Positions 1 through 14,400 of a stretch of DNA of 64,000 bases are shown here, in pieces. The notes below the pieces were generated by a model. It was not told the origin of the DNA. It made no database searches and saw only the letters and a program-made list of their open reading frames with translations. The stretch's first letter is position 1. Each line of letters opens with the position of its first letter. The translations under genes and the position numbers were made by a program. The stretch comes from Serripes groenlandicus (Eukaryota; Mollusca; Bivalvia; Cardiida; Cardiidae), in assembly GCA_031761405.1 (NCBI GenBank), contig JASEVX010000017.1, positions 6,745,668 to 6,809,667 of the forward strand, written 5' to 3'.

Positions 1-1396
1 CAACACATTCTCAATTTCCTCATAATGAGCATTTTTTCCTTTTGCCAGTGTTTTCAACTATAATTAATAACTAGAAATACTGTGAGCAAAGCTCACTGAA
101 GAATACCCCCCGCTCCCCTCCCAAAGCATCGGATACAATGGTAAAGTTTCTACGGCTAAGGAGGAGTTGCGCTTGCAAGGTATCACAGGAGTTCCTCGTA
201 ACCTCTTAGTTGAATTATCTTCCCTTGGAAGAATCTGAGGAGAAAAATCTTCCTCCATGCATATCTACATATAATGTGTAGCCTTCATATACAGTTTGAA
301 TCAAATCAACTGAGCCCTTTAGGAGGAGTAGCGCTTACAAGATAGGTGCACAGGAGTCCCTCACAGGTAACCTCTAAGTTGAATTATCTCCCCTTGGAAG
401 AATCCGAGGTGTATGATCTTCCTTCATGCATATCTACATATGATGTGTAGCCTTCATATACAGTTTGAATCAAATCAACTGAGCCCTTTAGGAGAAGTAG
501 CGCTTACAAGGTATGTGCACAGGAGTCCCTCGTAGGTAACCTCTAAGTTGAATTATCTCCCCTTGGAAGAATCCGAGGCGTATGATCTTCCTTCATGCAT
601 ATCTACATATGATGTGTAACCTTCATGTAAAGTTTGAACCAAATCCACTGAGCCGTTTAGGAGGAGTAGTGCTTACAAGAAATGTGGAGGTATGTGCACA
701 GAAGTCCCTCGCAGGTAACCTCTAAGTTGAATTATCTCCCCTTGGAAGAATTCGAGGTGTATTATCTTCCTTCATGCATATCTACATATGATGTGTAACC
801 TTCATGTAAAGTTTGAACCAAATCCATTCAGCCGTTTAGGAGGAATAGTGCTTACAAGAAATGTGGAGGTATGTGCACAGGAGTCCCTCGCAGGTAACCT
901 CTAAGTTGAATTATCTCCCCTTGGAAGAATCCGAGGTGTATGATCTTCCTTCATGCATATCTACATATGATGTGTAGCCTTCATATACAGTTTGAATCAA
1001 ATTAACTGAGCCCTTTAGGAGAAGTAGCGCTTACAAGGTATGTGCACAGGAGTCCCTCGCAGGTAACCTCTAAGTTGAATTATCTCCCCTTGGAAGAATC
1101 CGAGGCATATGATCTTCCTTCATGCATATCTACATATGATGTGTAACCTTCATGTAAAGTTTGAACCAAATCCATTGAGCCGTTTAGGAGGAGTAGTGCT
1201 TACAAGAAATGTGAGGTATGTGCACAGGAGTCCCTCACAGGTAACCTCTAAGTTGAATTATCTCCCCTTGGAAGAAAACGAGGCGTATGATCTTCCTTCA
1301 TGCATATCTACATATGATGTGTAACCTTCATGTAAAGTTTGAACCAAATCCACTGAGCCGTTTAGGAGGAGTAGTGCTTACAAGAAATGTGGACAT
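1..1396 (+). repeat. 169/179-bp tandem repeat, seven units
   Basis: The CCTTGG anchor recurs at 225, 394, 563, 742, 921, 1090 and 1268: units of 169 bp, or 178-179 bp when an extra GAAATGTGGAG block is present. The array runs off the left edge and ends in a GGACAGACAGACAG microsatellite and the hairpin at 1422-1461. Confidence 0.9.
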
Positions 1397-1421
1397 ACGG
1401 ACAGACAGACAGGGTGATTCC

Positions 1422-1461
1422 TATATACCCCCCCCCAAACTTTGTTTGGGGGGGTATATAG
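1422..1461. repeat. C/G-rich terminal hairpin
   Basis: TATACCCCCCCCCAAAC pairs with GTTTGGGGGGGTATA around a five-base loop. It ends the 169/179-bp tandem element and is followed by an AATAGTATAGT microsatellite to about 1515. Confidence 0.85.
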
Positions 1462-1582
1462 TATAATAGTAATAGTATAGTAATAGTATAGTAATATATA
1501 TAGTATAATAATACTTTTATAAGCATTTTTTTTTTATAAATTATAAGTTGTCTGCTGCATAATGGTTGTATATGAGAAAGCA

Positions 1583-1840
1583 TTAACCCTTTCCTTCATA
1601 TAGACACCTTCTGACGCCTCTGCAGCAGACAGCTTTTTGAAAACATAGCGACAAAAGAAGAAATTGCTCAAAACCATTAACCCTTTCCCACATACAACAA
1701 ATCTGCAGAGGACAACTTTGAAAACACCAGGCAAAAACAGAAACTCTCATTATGAGCAATTTCTTCTTTTTGTCACAATATTTTCAAAAGTCGTCTGCTG
1801 CTATTGCGTCGAAATGCGTCTGCAGGTGGGAAAAAGTTAA
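1583..1840 (+). mobile_element. Two nested copies of the 230-bp TTAA MITE
   Basis: A left half (1583-1676) is cut off by a second, divergent copy (1677-1840) that begins at its own TTAA and ends GGGAAAAAGTTAA. Confidence 0.75.
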
Positions 1841-2247
1841 CAAGAAGTGTGTCCACATACAGATCTACATCAGCCTGCATACATGAGTGTTAATCTGGAT
1901 CTGCATGTGTCACCATGGCCTAATGGCTAGTTTTCCTTTGGCAGAGATCAGATGTATATGTTTATAAACTTACTAAATGTTTCTTGGAGGGAATGAGTTT
2001 TAGAGTGGATGATAAAGGAGACAAAATAGTACTTGACAGACAACTATTTGAAAAACAGTATCTTTTTTTGATAAGCATCAATTTTGCAGTAAATGTTTAA
2101 TAATTTCCTCCACTCACCTAATCTTGCACAATTGAAAGAACGGACACAAGTTAACAAATAAAGAACAAAAAGTTGAAAAAGTTGTTGCTAGGCAGCTATA
2201 TCTATGGATAAAAACTGTCCCTTTCAGAGACACAATTTCCCGCTTAC
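1841..2247. other. Intron/flank, no feature recognised
   Basis: AT-rich sequence downstream of DCAF11 exon 13; no coding similarity on either strand. Confidence 0.5.
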
Positions 2248-2401
2248 TTTTCTTGGGTACAGGCTGCCATCTGTAGTCCCATCGTTGTTTTGACACGGCC
2301 GTTTTCGTCTGGTTAACACCTTTTTGGTTTGACATTTTACGAATGTCCCATAATTTCATTGTCTGGTCCTTGGAGTTTGATAGTAAGTATCGTGCATCAC
2401 C
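2248..2401 (-). CDS. DCAF11: DCAF11 exon 13, last exon inside window
   Basis: Reads GDARYLLSNSKDQTMKLWDI, RKMSNQKGVNQTKTAVSK and QRWDYRWQPVPKK; WDYRW..VPKK is characteristic. It ends in phase 1 at donor GTAAGC (2247-2242), the site expected from the vertebrate exon boundary. The open frame reads on past the donor, but that part no longer resembles the family. Confidence 0.92.
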
Positions 2402-5400
2402 CTGGAAGTGTAATTGTATAGTTGTACCATATGAGCTTAGACTCAAGTTTCCCACATACAACAAATGAGCAGCAGAAGACTTTGAAAACATCTACACAAA
2501 AGTATGGAATAAAAGTATTATTTCTTAAGAAGCTGCAAACATTGTGGCAAAAGGAGAAAATGCTGGTTTTGAGCAATTTCTTCTTTTGTCACAATGTTTT
2601 CGAAAGTAGTCTGCTACAATTGGAAATTGGTTAAGAAAATAGATCTTTGAACAGTTGCTCCTTGTGTACTTTATGCATTCCTTATATTCAATTAGTATTT
2701 ACACTTTATCAAGAATTTTTTTTTAGGGTCCCTTTGATTTGATGGCAAATGGTGTAGATCATGATCATAAACAATGACTGACCTGTATTAACACTGGTTG
2801 TAAATGTGAAGCCATGCTGTGTCTTTTGAAGCCAGAGTAATTCCCAAGTCCCAAGAGTACATTCTTTCATTTGGTTTAAAATTCCAAGAAAACCAAAGAT
2901 CAGCAAATGGGCATTACCAAATTGTCCATTTCAAAATAACAGCTTATTTTAACCAATGAGCAGTGTCTTAAAATTTAGGCTCTTGTTGACTCTGCCATTT
3001 GGCATCATTTAACCCTTTCCCACATACAGACTATTTTGTTGCCTCTGCAGCAGACGAATTTTGAAAACACTATGACAAAAGGAGAAATTGCTCAAAATGA
3101 GCAATTTCTCCTTTTGCCATTGTTTTCATCTTTTTTCAGTAATGTTACCTTTACGTTACATTAACAAAATCGTCTGCTGCAGATGTGTTGTACGTGGGAA
3201 AGGGTTACAGCTACATTGACGTAAAACTTAAGGGGCTTCACTTCTAGTTTTACATTGAGAAGTTACTTCCAGGACCTTATATTACTACATGCAGACGGAA
3301 AGTGAAGGCTTTAGTGAGACTGTGCCAAGATGCACTCGTTTGTCTATGTTTTCATTGTGCGCACAGGCAACAAATCAAGTGACGAGACTGGAAATGTGAT
3401 GAATACCTTGGTATCTATGTATGTAATACCATCATGATGACCTGCCAATACTCCAACTGGGATAGGATGATCCTCTTTAAGTGTCCGTCTGTCCCAAACC
3501 TGATAAATAAAATATATGTCATTTACTAGCTAGCCAAAATATGCTTATTTAATTCTCTGAGATATATTCTGTAATGTAAAAGATCAGCATAAAGTAACAT
3601 GACACAAGCCATTGTTTCTTTTAACCCTTTCCCACTTGCAGACGGAGTTTGAAAACACTGTTGCAAAACGAGAAATTGCTCATGATGAGCAATTTCCCCT
3701 TTTGCCACAATGCTTTTAATTCTGTTCAATAATTAAATTTTCATTTGAAGAGAGCATCTTTGTAAGAAAATGGTTACAATTTCCTTGATACGGAAGTCAT
3801 TTGGCCATAGGTGACATTTGAAAACCTTTGAGTGACAAGATATGTTGCAGGAGAAAGAAAGTTCTGTGGGCGAGGCTGATGTTAAATCAAAACCTAACCT
3901 TTTACACCATATCACGAATCTGCAGCTAACTGTTTCAAAATAATGCAAGCAAAAATTGTTTAACCCTTTCCCTCAAATAAACGCTTTCTGATTCCTCTGC
4001 AGCAGACGGCTTTTTGAAAACATAGTGACAAAAGAAGAAATTGCTCAAAATGAGCATCTCCTTCTGCCACAATGTTTTCCACTTTTAGTCATAGGTTATC
4101 CATTCAATTAAAGAGATTTCCTGTTTTTTGACAAAATATATTCAAAGTCGTCTGCCGCAGAATTGTCGTATGAGGGAATGGGTTAAATGTTTTTAAAACC
4201 CGTTTTCTGCAGTTACTACAAAATGTGTCGCATGTGAGAAAGGGTTAAGATAATACTGCTGCTAAAACACATATTGATGTATGAAAAATAAACCTTCCAC
4301 TTTTCACAACATATCCCTCTGATCCTCACATAGTTCTAAAGCAAAAACAAGAGCGCCGCAGAGCGAAAGCCAGCACTCGTTTGTTTTTTTTACCAAGTTT
4401 GAATGAGTTAAAAGGTTTGATTAAAGTTTTGAGGCAATGACAACGACGCCAATGGTATCACAATAGCCACACTTTTTTACTTCAAGCTAAACAAGAGGCC
4501 CAGTGATATCTAACTATTGTATATGTTTGATGGAGATACAATCAAGACTGAAGACATTATCGCGTTCACAAGCTGTATTATACCCATTTTGACAATTTCA
4601 AGGGCCATAATCCAGTCATGCAAGGGAACATCTGGCTGGTTTTTTAATGGAACCAAGCTCTCATCAATATTTAACTACTATCTAAGTTTGGTGAAGATCA
4701 GACAGTAAATGGAGCCTCTATTGTGTTCACATGCTCTATTATAGAAATTTTGACAATTTCAAGGGCAATAATCCAGTCTTGCATGGGCAGATCTGGCTGG
4801 TTTGCGAAAGGAACTGAGTTCTCATGGATATCTAACTACTGTATAAGTTGATGGAGATACAATCAATACTGAAGACTTTATCGCGTTCACAAGCAATTGT
4901 TTACGGACGCACACAATGCCATGGCATAAGCTCTTCTGGCCTTTGGCCAGTAGAGCTAAAAATGTAAAAATGTTAGGTCAGGTAAAATGTTAACCCTTTC
5001 CCGCATATAGATGCTTTCTGACGCCTCTGCAGCAGACGGCATTTTGAAAACATAGTGACAAAAGAAGAAATTGCTCAAAACGAGCAATTTCTTCTTTTGT
5101 CAGAATGTTTTCCACTTTTCATCATAGTCCATTCAATAATAGAGATTTCCTATTTTTTGACAAAATATGTTCAAAGTCGTCTGCTGCAGAATTGTCGTAT
5201 GAGGGAAAGGGTTAACCAAATAACAAATAAATTCACATTTTGATTACCTTACACAGTCCGTCGTCCCCTCCGCTGAACAATATATTACTGGTGTTGTCAG
5301 CAAACGCTACTGTATTCACATCGTCATCATGAGCATCAATCTGAAACAAGAAATACACGTAATTAAATGTCTCGCTGTCCCCTGCTTTGACTATCAATGC

Positions 5401-8400
5401 AAGTGTAAAAGACAAAAAGTAAAATAACAAAACTTTAACATTGAGCTAAACACAATTGTTTTTAAACAAGAATTTAAAAAAAATAAAAATTGAGCTAAAC
5501 GCAAAGTTCAAAAATTCAAGAAATTTTAAAAAAATGCCCTAAACGCAAAATAAAATATACAAAAGTGTAAAGTTAAAAAAAAACGTTGAGCTAAACGCAA
5601 ATGTTTGACGTCGCCGTCGCCAGAAAAGCAACAACTTAGTCTCGCGTTCGCAACCTTGTCGCAGCGAGACAATTATACAACAAAAGCGCCAAATGTCACA
5701 AAATACGCCCGTCCTGTTTTTTTGAGACCAAGTATAGTGGTAATTGGTTGTACGTCAGCCAAACTTAGAGAGCGGACACCGTTAGTACAGTTTTGGCCAT
5801 TTTGACGGACATAATTGTGTAGTGACTAAGATAATGTTGTAAGTTATCAAACGTGACCAAGATATTCTGCCCATCAACATATTGTCTAAATTTGGAGATG
5901 ATCGGATAAAGGCTTTACAAATTATTTAGCTGACAAGACCAATTTTAGGTAATTTCTATAATTAAAGGGCAATAACTCTCTATCGACTTGAGCAATATGG
6001 CTAGTTATCGAACTTGTCCAAGATATTATACCAATACACATTCTGACCAAATTTGGTGATGATTGGACAAAAGCTCCTAAAGTTATTGAGCTGACAAGAC
6101 CAATTTTAGGTAATTTCTATAATTAAAGAGGGATAACTCTCGATTGACTAAAGCGATGTGGCTAGTTATCAAACTTGTCCGAGATATTACGCCAATACAC
6201 ATTCTGACCAAATTTTGTAATGATATGACAAAGGCTTCTAAAGTTATTGAGCTGACAAGACCAATTTTAGGTAATTTCTATAATTAAAGGGCAATAACTC
6301 TTGATTGACTTAAGCGATATGGCTAGTTATCGAACTTGTCCAAGATATTATCCCAATACACATTCTGACTAAATTTGGTGATGATTGGACAAAGGCTTCT
6401 AAAGTTATTGAGCTGACAACATACTGGACGCCGCCCGCCCGTACGCCGCAGGTGAAACTATAATACGATCCGTTTTTTCAAAACGGGCGTATAAAAACTG
6501 TTGTACCCATTTGACTTTACTTTACTCAACCCATTGACCCCTCTTCAGCAGACGACTTTTAGAAAAGGAGAAATTACTCATATTTTTCACTTAATCTAAT
6601 CGAAATCTTCTGCTGCTGATTTGTTACAGAGGGAAAGGGTTAACCTTTTGTCTGATGCAGAAAACATTTTTGTAAACAGTGTGAGAAAAGGAGGAATTTT
6701 ATACAATTTCTCACTCTCTCCGTCTTTTTTTTAAACACGACTTAAATTTCTGAAGATATTTGAACTCTTTCCTCCTATATTGTGTTTGATACAGAAACCT
6801 CAATTACAGTTTATCCGTTTTTTCACCGAAATAGATATTCATATTGTTTAATTGAAATGTAGCCCGTTCCCTGGGATTAATGCTGTGTGAACCAGGAAAA
6901 CAATATGTACTGGTATGTACTGGTATGTACTGGTATGTACTGGTATGTACTGGTATGTACTGGTTTGTACTGGTATGTACTGGTTTGTACTGGTATGTAC
7001 TGGTATGTACTGGTATGTACTGGTATGTACTGGTATGTACTGGTATGTACTGGTATGTACTGGTTTGTACTGGTATGTACTGGTTTGTACTGGTATGTAC
7101 TGGTTTGTACTGGTATGTACTGGTATGTACTGGTATGTACTGGTATGTACTGGTTTGTACTGGTATGTACTGGTATGTACTGGTATGTACTGGTATGTAC
7201 TGGTATGTACTGGTTTGTACTGGTATGTACTGGTATGTACTGGTATGTACTGGTATGTACTGGTATGTACTGGTATGTACTGGTAGGTACTGGTATGTAC
7301 TGGTAGGTACTGGTAGGTACTGGTATGTACTGGTAGATAAAATGAGTTCTCCCTTATTCCCTCATACAACAATTCTGCAGCAGACGACTTTGAACATATT
7401 TTGTCAAAAAATAGAAAATTTCTATAATTGAATGGACAAGCTATGACTAAAAGAGGAAAACATTTTGGCAAAAGGAGAAATTGCTCGTTTTGAGCAATTT
7501 CTTCATTTGTCACTATGTTTTCAAAAAGCTGTCTGCTGCAGAGGCGTCAGAAATCATGTATATGAGGGAAAGGGTTAAACACAATGATAACTGATACACT
7601 GTTTGAAAACAGCATAAAACAACATTCAAACAAACAACAGAGAGAGGATTTCAATTTGACTTCGATTAAATACTTCAGAAAATAAATACCTTAAGACTTC
7701 TTTGATTGCTCTCCCTGTCATAGACATATAGATTCCCGTCATTGGCACTAAAATAGAAAAAATTTGCCCTTTCATAAATACCGACACAATGTGATGCATC
7801 TGCAACTGCTGACTGCCTTTTGATAAGCATTTCAATTCAATAATCATACTTTCATTTACAAAGTGTTTCCATATTTTGTCTAGAGTTTTTGCAAGTTGTC
7901 TGCTTCAGGTTTGTTTTTTGTTGGAATGGAGTCAACTGCTTTTATACCACTCATGAGGGACCGAAACCCTAAGAAAACCAATCAACCAATGGATGCTCAC
8001 TAAATGGTATGGTAAGAAAGGGCTGCCATATAAATATTGAATTTAAACATTCAGACAAATATACAGATGTCCTCTAGGTAATAAGCCTTTTCCCACATAC
8101 GACAAATCTGCAGCAGACGACTTTGAAATTGCACAATTTCTTCTTTTGCCACAATATTTAACCCTTTCCCTCATATAAACGCGTTCCGACGACTTTTTGA
8201 AAACATAGTGACAAAAGAAGAAATTGCACAAAACGTGCAATTTCTTCTTTTGCCACAATGTTTTCAACTTTTAGTCATAGGTAATCCATTCAATTATAGA
8301 GATTTTCTTTTTTTTGACAAAATACGTTCAAAGTCGTCTGCTGCAGAATTGTCGTATGAGGGAAAGTGTTAATAGGTTATCTGCTGCAGAGGCGTCAGAA

Positions 8401-11400
8401 AGCGTCTATTTGTCGGAAATGGTTAAGCTTCCCATAAAGTTTGTTTGAGTTCCAGTCAGCATTTGTCCAGACATGAAAACTGGAAGAACAGACACTCAAA
8501 GACAATGCGGCCACTATATGCTAACACAAGAGACAGGGCTTAACCCTTTCCCTCATATAAACGCTTTCGGACACCTCTACAGCAGACAGCTTTTTGAAAA
8601 CATAGTAACAAAAGAAGAAATTGCACAAAACATGCAATTTCTCCTTTTGCCACAATGTTTTCCACTTTTAGTCATAGGTTATCCATTAAATTATGGAGAT
8701 TTTCTATATTTTGACAAAATATGTTAAAAGTCGTCTGCTGCAGAATTGCCGTATGAGGCGAAAGGGAAAGGGTTAATCTAGAGATTAACGATTTACCACA
8801 TGCAGACGCATTTTGACACATTTGTAAACCAGGAGACAAAAGAAAAAATTGCTGATAATGATTAATTTCTTGTCTTATGTCCCTATGTTTTCCTTTCTAG
8901 AGATGTTCTATATTTTTGCCTCGATATTCAAAAGTTGTCTGTTGAAGAGTTGTTTAGCAAAGAGAAGATAAACTCACTTACCCTCCCAATATTTCTGTAT
9001 TATCTGAGGAGAATGTCAGAGAGAATATACAGAAACTGGTATCGCCGGGGAAGAGATGTAACGCTGTGTGAATATCGTCGTCACCATGGACATTGCATAG
9101 ATGGACTGTAAAATAACATAATATGGTTAATAGTTTTCTACACACTACTAACTGACATTATAAGGTTAACCCTTTCCCTCATACGACAATTCTGCAGCAG
9201 ACGACTTTGAACATATTTTGTCAAATAATGGAAAATCTCTATAATTGAATGGATAACCTATGACTAAAAGTGGAAAACATTGTAACAAAAGGAGAAATTG
9301 CATGTTTTGTGCAATTTCTTCTTTTGTTACTATGTTTTCAAAAAGCCGTCTGCTGCAGAGGAGTCAGAAAGCGTCTATATGAGGGAAAGGGTTAAAATTA
9401 AAATCAAATAAATAGTTTCATTGGGACTACATCCTGTTTCATCTGTTAGAGATATTGTAAGATACAGTTTTCTTGATGCATTTTACTGACAGTAACCATT
9501 TACATGATATGACATCTGATGAGTCAAGTCATCTTAATTGAAAACTTCTGAGCAAAACAATTGTAAAATCTAGAAAACTGGAAGTACCTTTTTTTATAGA
9601 AAATGTTCAAATTGACATTTTATGCATAGCACTTTTTTTAGTCTTTAAAACTAAAAATTTCTAATAAAAAAAAATGCAAGTGAGTCTTGACAGTAAATGT
9701 GAAAAGGTAAAAAATCAGAAAGCTGTAATTTTGCAATATTGAAAAATTATAATATAATTTTGGTTCATTCGTTCTTTCGTTTGTTTGTATAACCAGGTAA
9801 ATCTAAAGGTTTTAACACTTACTACAATCAGACCAGCTGGAGTATGCCATATAATTTCCATCAGCACTGAAATACAGGTAAATTATCAAACATTTATCTC
9901 TTTTACTTATCCTTTTCCCACATACACATTTTGAAAACATAGTGACAAAAGAAGAAATTGCACAAAACGTGCAATTTCTTCTTTTGCCACAATGTTTTCC
10001 ACTTTTTGTCATAGGTTATCCATTCAATTATGGAGATTTTCTATTTTTTGTCAAAATACGTTCAAAGTCGTCTGCTGCAGAATTGTCGTTTGAGGGAAAG
10101 GGTTAAATACCCAAATATCAGACGAGTTAAATATAGTCGAAAGGTCAACTTAAAATGAATCATTCCCTACCTAAAAGCTGTATCAAGGACACTCCATCCG
10201 ACATCTTTAGCCCGTATCGTCTTGAACAATCTAAATTCATCGTCTTTGGTATCATATATCCTGATATTTTGATCTGGAATTACATAATTAAAAGTAAAAT
10301 ATATCACCAAACAAAGGATATTTAGATGTTTTTATTTTTTTTTCCCTCATTTTTTTTTATAAATCTGATTACAAAGAAATCAACCCCTTCTCTGATACAG
10401 AAGAGAAATTGCTCATGATGATATTTTCAAAGATTTTTCTAGAAATTTTTCATGTAAATTTATTCATCCCTTTTCCACATATAGACGCCTCTGCAAAAAA
10501 AGACCTTGCAGCAAACATTGTGGTAAATGAATAAAGTAAGTATCTAAACCTGCAGCAGATGTCATTGAATTATGTTCGCCAAAAAAAAGGAAAATCTCTA
10601 TTAATGACATTTTAATTACTCAATAGAGTTTTTAAAAGTCGTCTGCTGCAGAGGCATCAGAAAGCATCTATATGAGGGAAAGGGTTAAATAGCCCAGACA
10701 GGATATATTTTTTAAGTTGGGTCAAACTTTCAAAGTACTCTTATTTCGGTACTCATTATTACACCATATATATGCAGCAAATTAAGTAACTATAAGTGAA
10801 AAAGCCTTCTGAATATTCCCCGGACAAAATCTTTCTTTGAATTGAATCAAAGTTCATGGTTAAAACTACAGCAATCAAAATCTGATGGACAATACATACA
10901 CCTTTACAAAGCTACATCTTCATACAACATTTGGTAACTCCAGGAAACATAAGTAGGTATGGACAACCTTTTTCAGAGGTCAAAATCAAGGTGAACAAGA
11001 TGCTTCATTATTCTATATTTGGTAACTCCAGGTACCACAGCATAGGGGATATTGTACAGACATTGGCACCGCAAGCTTTTTCTTTAAATGGGGTCAGAGA
11101 TCAAGGTTTTAAGGGAAAAGTGACCCAATTTTGGTATACAACACATTGTCTTCCCAAGATAAAACAAACTTCACCCTATATTTGGAAACCCCTGGTGTGA
11201 AAGTTTAGGAGATATATGCCCACACACTTCTTCAAAGTCAGGGTTTAAGAATTAACTTGTAAATAAATCAAGTATTAATCCAAATAAATCATTATTACTT
11301 TATATGATTTGTATTTGTTTTCCAGATAAAAAGCATGCAGAGAAGTCAGTGGAATAGCTGGGGTATATTAATAAGTTCAAATTGTTTGTTCGTTTTGAAT

Positions 11401-14400
11401 GCTGTTTTACACCGTTTTTCAGAAGAATTTTAGCAAAAACTCCCTGGCTGCTTTGAACCATAGTCTTTAAGCCCCATTGGAGGAAGACTATTGACGCTTG
11501 TCAAATGTTGGAATGATTGATGGCTGAACTTGGGTTCCAACTCACAACCCCTGGATTGACAGCCAGCATTGCTACCAACTGAGGTACCATGGCTAGGCTT
11601 CTCTTAGTAATACAAACATTTTAAGATTACTGATGGTTGACTAACATTAGGAAAAGAAGAAGTATCTCGAATGTTCAAAAGCAGTCCTTTGTTTAGGGAA
11701 AGAGTTAAACTGACCTTGAGCAGCCGAGAGAAATATGTTGCCATCTGCAGAATACGTCCCACAAAATGCCTTTTGTTGATAGTGAGCTATAGTATCACAG
11801 GAATTGGGCAAGTACCTATAACAGAGAGCAAAAATATAAGTAAAAGACAGTAAATTATTAAAATAAAATTAAGTATTGAAATTTTGAGATGATGGTATCT
11901 GACTATCTGTAGAACTATTTTTACCTGGTATGATATGAGAGAAGGCTGCATTAACCTTTTCCAACATACAGCAAATATGCAGCATACATCTTTAAAAACT
12001 TATCTTCAACAAGAGCGCCACAAGTGAATTCCAATGCTTGTCTGTTTTATTTTAAAAGAAGGAGCATTACTGAAGAATTATTAAAGCCCGAGTTTAGTGA
12101 CTAGTTATACACATGTGTATTGTTCCTAGGAACATGTGTACCATGTTTCATTGAACGTTTTTTGAGTTATGAGGTAAGGTTAAAGTTTTGTAACGCACAC
12201 CAAGGGTATCACAATAGCCCAACTTTTTTTCTTTGAACTAAAAATGAAAGAACAATTATTGATCTAATTGAAAACAAAGTTTTAAAAAGTCATCTGCTGC
12301 AGAGGCATCAGAAAGCGTCTTTATCACATAAATACCCTTATTTTCAAGTTGAGCACAAATCACGGAACAACGATATCCAACATGTGTGATAACAAAAACA
12401 CGTCATACACGCGACTACTGAGGACGTCATTTTGACCTTTATCTTTATTATGTTTATTGTTAAGTTGTTAAATTTTACACATTGAAAAATGCAATAATAC
12501 GTTATTTTGAATAAATAACGAGTCTTAATTGTTTAAAACATTGTTGTTTTTTTTCTTCTTATTCAAAAATGATAAGGACTACTTTTTTATGCGGTGAATC
12601 ACAAGTTCTCATGAAGAATAGGTTATTCGGTCTTTATTTTGATGTTGCCAATATATTTCATTAAAACACACTGTTTAGGTGATAAAAAGAATCCATCACT
12701 CGCTTTACTTTGGAGAAGATTTCTTAAATTCGTCTCGAAAAAGAGAGTTATTAACCTCGCCAAGAGGCTCGGTTAATAACCGTCTTTTTCTAGACTCATT
12801 TAAGAAATCTTGATCTCCAAAGAAAACTCATGATGGATCCTATATATATGTGGGAAAGTGTTAAGAGAACAATGATATCGCCATGGTCCTTTATCAATCA
12901 ACTGATTTAATTGAACCTTAACTCTTTCCCTCATAAAGATGCTTTCTGACGCCTCTGCAGCAGACGGCTTTCTGAAAACATAGTGACAAAAGAAGAAATT
13001 GCTCAAAACGAGCAATTTCTCCTTTCGACACAATGTTTTCCACTTTTATTCATAGGTTATCCATTCAATTATAGAGATTTTCTATTTTTTTACAAAATAT
13101 GTTCAAAGTTGTCTGCTGCAGAATTGTTGTATGAGGGAAAGGGTTAATTGAACCTTAACAGTTTTCAATGTTCTTACTTTATACATGTATAAGGAAAACG
13201 AGTCCCTCCATACTTACATCTGTTAAACAAGAGCGCCACAAGCAAACGCTAACGCTCATCTGCTTTTTTCTAAGTTGAAAAAGGGACATTACTGAATAAT
13301 TATTAAAGCCAGAGTCATGTGACTTGGTATGGACACGCGGATTATTCCTAGAAGCATGTGTACCAAGTTTAATTTGAAAATGTTGAGGTATGACATAATG
13401 TTTAAGTTTTGTGACGACGCTGATGAGGCCAAGGGTATCACAATTGTGTGACTTTTATTATATCAAATGCATATCAGAAGATAAAACAAGCTTGGTTTAA
13501 AGAAATGGTTAATCCTTTCCCACATACAATAAATCTGCAGCAGACAACTTTGAAAACATCTAAGCAAAAACCAGAAGAAAAAAAATGTTGGTAAACTACT
13601 GAAAAGAGATGAAAAATTGGCAACAAAAGAAGCATTTGCTTGTTTTGAGCAATTTCTACTTTTGTCAGAGTGTTTTCAAAAGACATCTGCTGCAGAGGCG
13701 TCAGAAAGCATCTATATGTTGGAAAAGGTAAAAATATATGGGTAGTTAAATTAAAATACAACCCCAGAGGAATTGTATTTACACTTTCCCACATACAGAC
13801 ACTTTCTGATGCCTCTGCTGGAGACAACTTTTGAAGACATTATGACAAATGGAGAAATTGCCCATGATACTCCATTTGACACAATGTTTCAACTCTATTC
13901 AATAACTTTACTTCCGTTGAAAGAGATTTAATTGCGGATATGTTTTCTAGGTCATCTGCTGCAAATTTCTTGCATGTGGGATATGGTTAATATCATGTTC
14001 TAAAAGATAACCTTGACATATTTTGGAAGATATGTTACCAATAATAAACCCTTTCTGACACATCTGCAGCAGACGGCTTTTTTGAAAAGACAAAAGAAGA
14101 AATTGCTCAAAACGATCAATTTCTCCTTTTGTCACCATGTTTTCAACTCTATTCAATTATTGTACCTTCATTTAAAGGGAGTTTCCAATTGTGTTTGGGT
14201 ATGTTTTCAAAGTTGTCTGCTGCAGATTTTTTGGTAAATGGGAAAGGGTTAAAAAAAAAAAAGAAGAGAAAAGCTACCTATTTTTTTTAATGTTTCCAAA
14301 AATTATAATTGTGACAAAGTATGTGTACACAAAATCAGGGTTTGACAAACAGTAGGCTTATTTCTTTTAAAAATCAAAAACCAAAAAACACCAAATACAA

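Noticed and set aside
6848..7513. Open frames of 221 and 183 codons over YWYVLVCTGM / STYQYIPVHT repeats
   Set aside because: Product of the 10-bp minisatellite, which has no stop in any phase; ends lie in MITE sequence.
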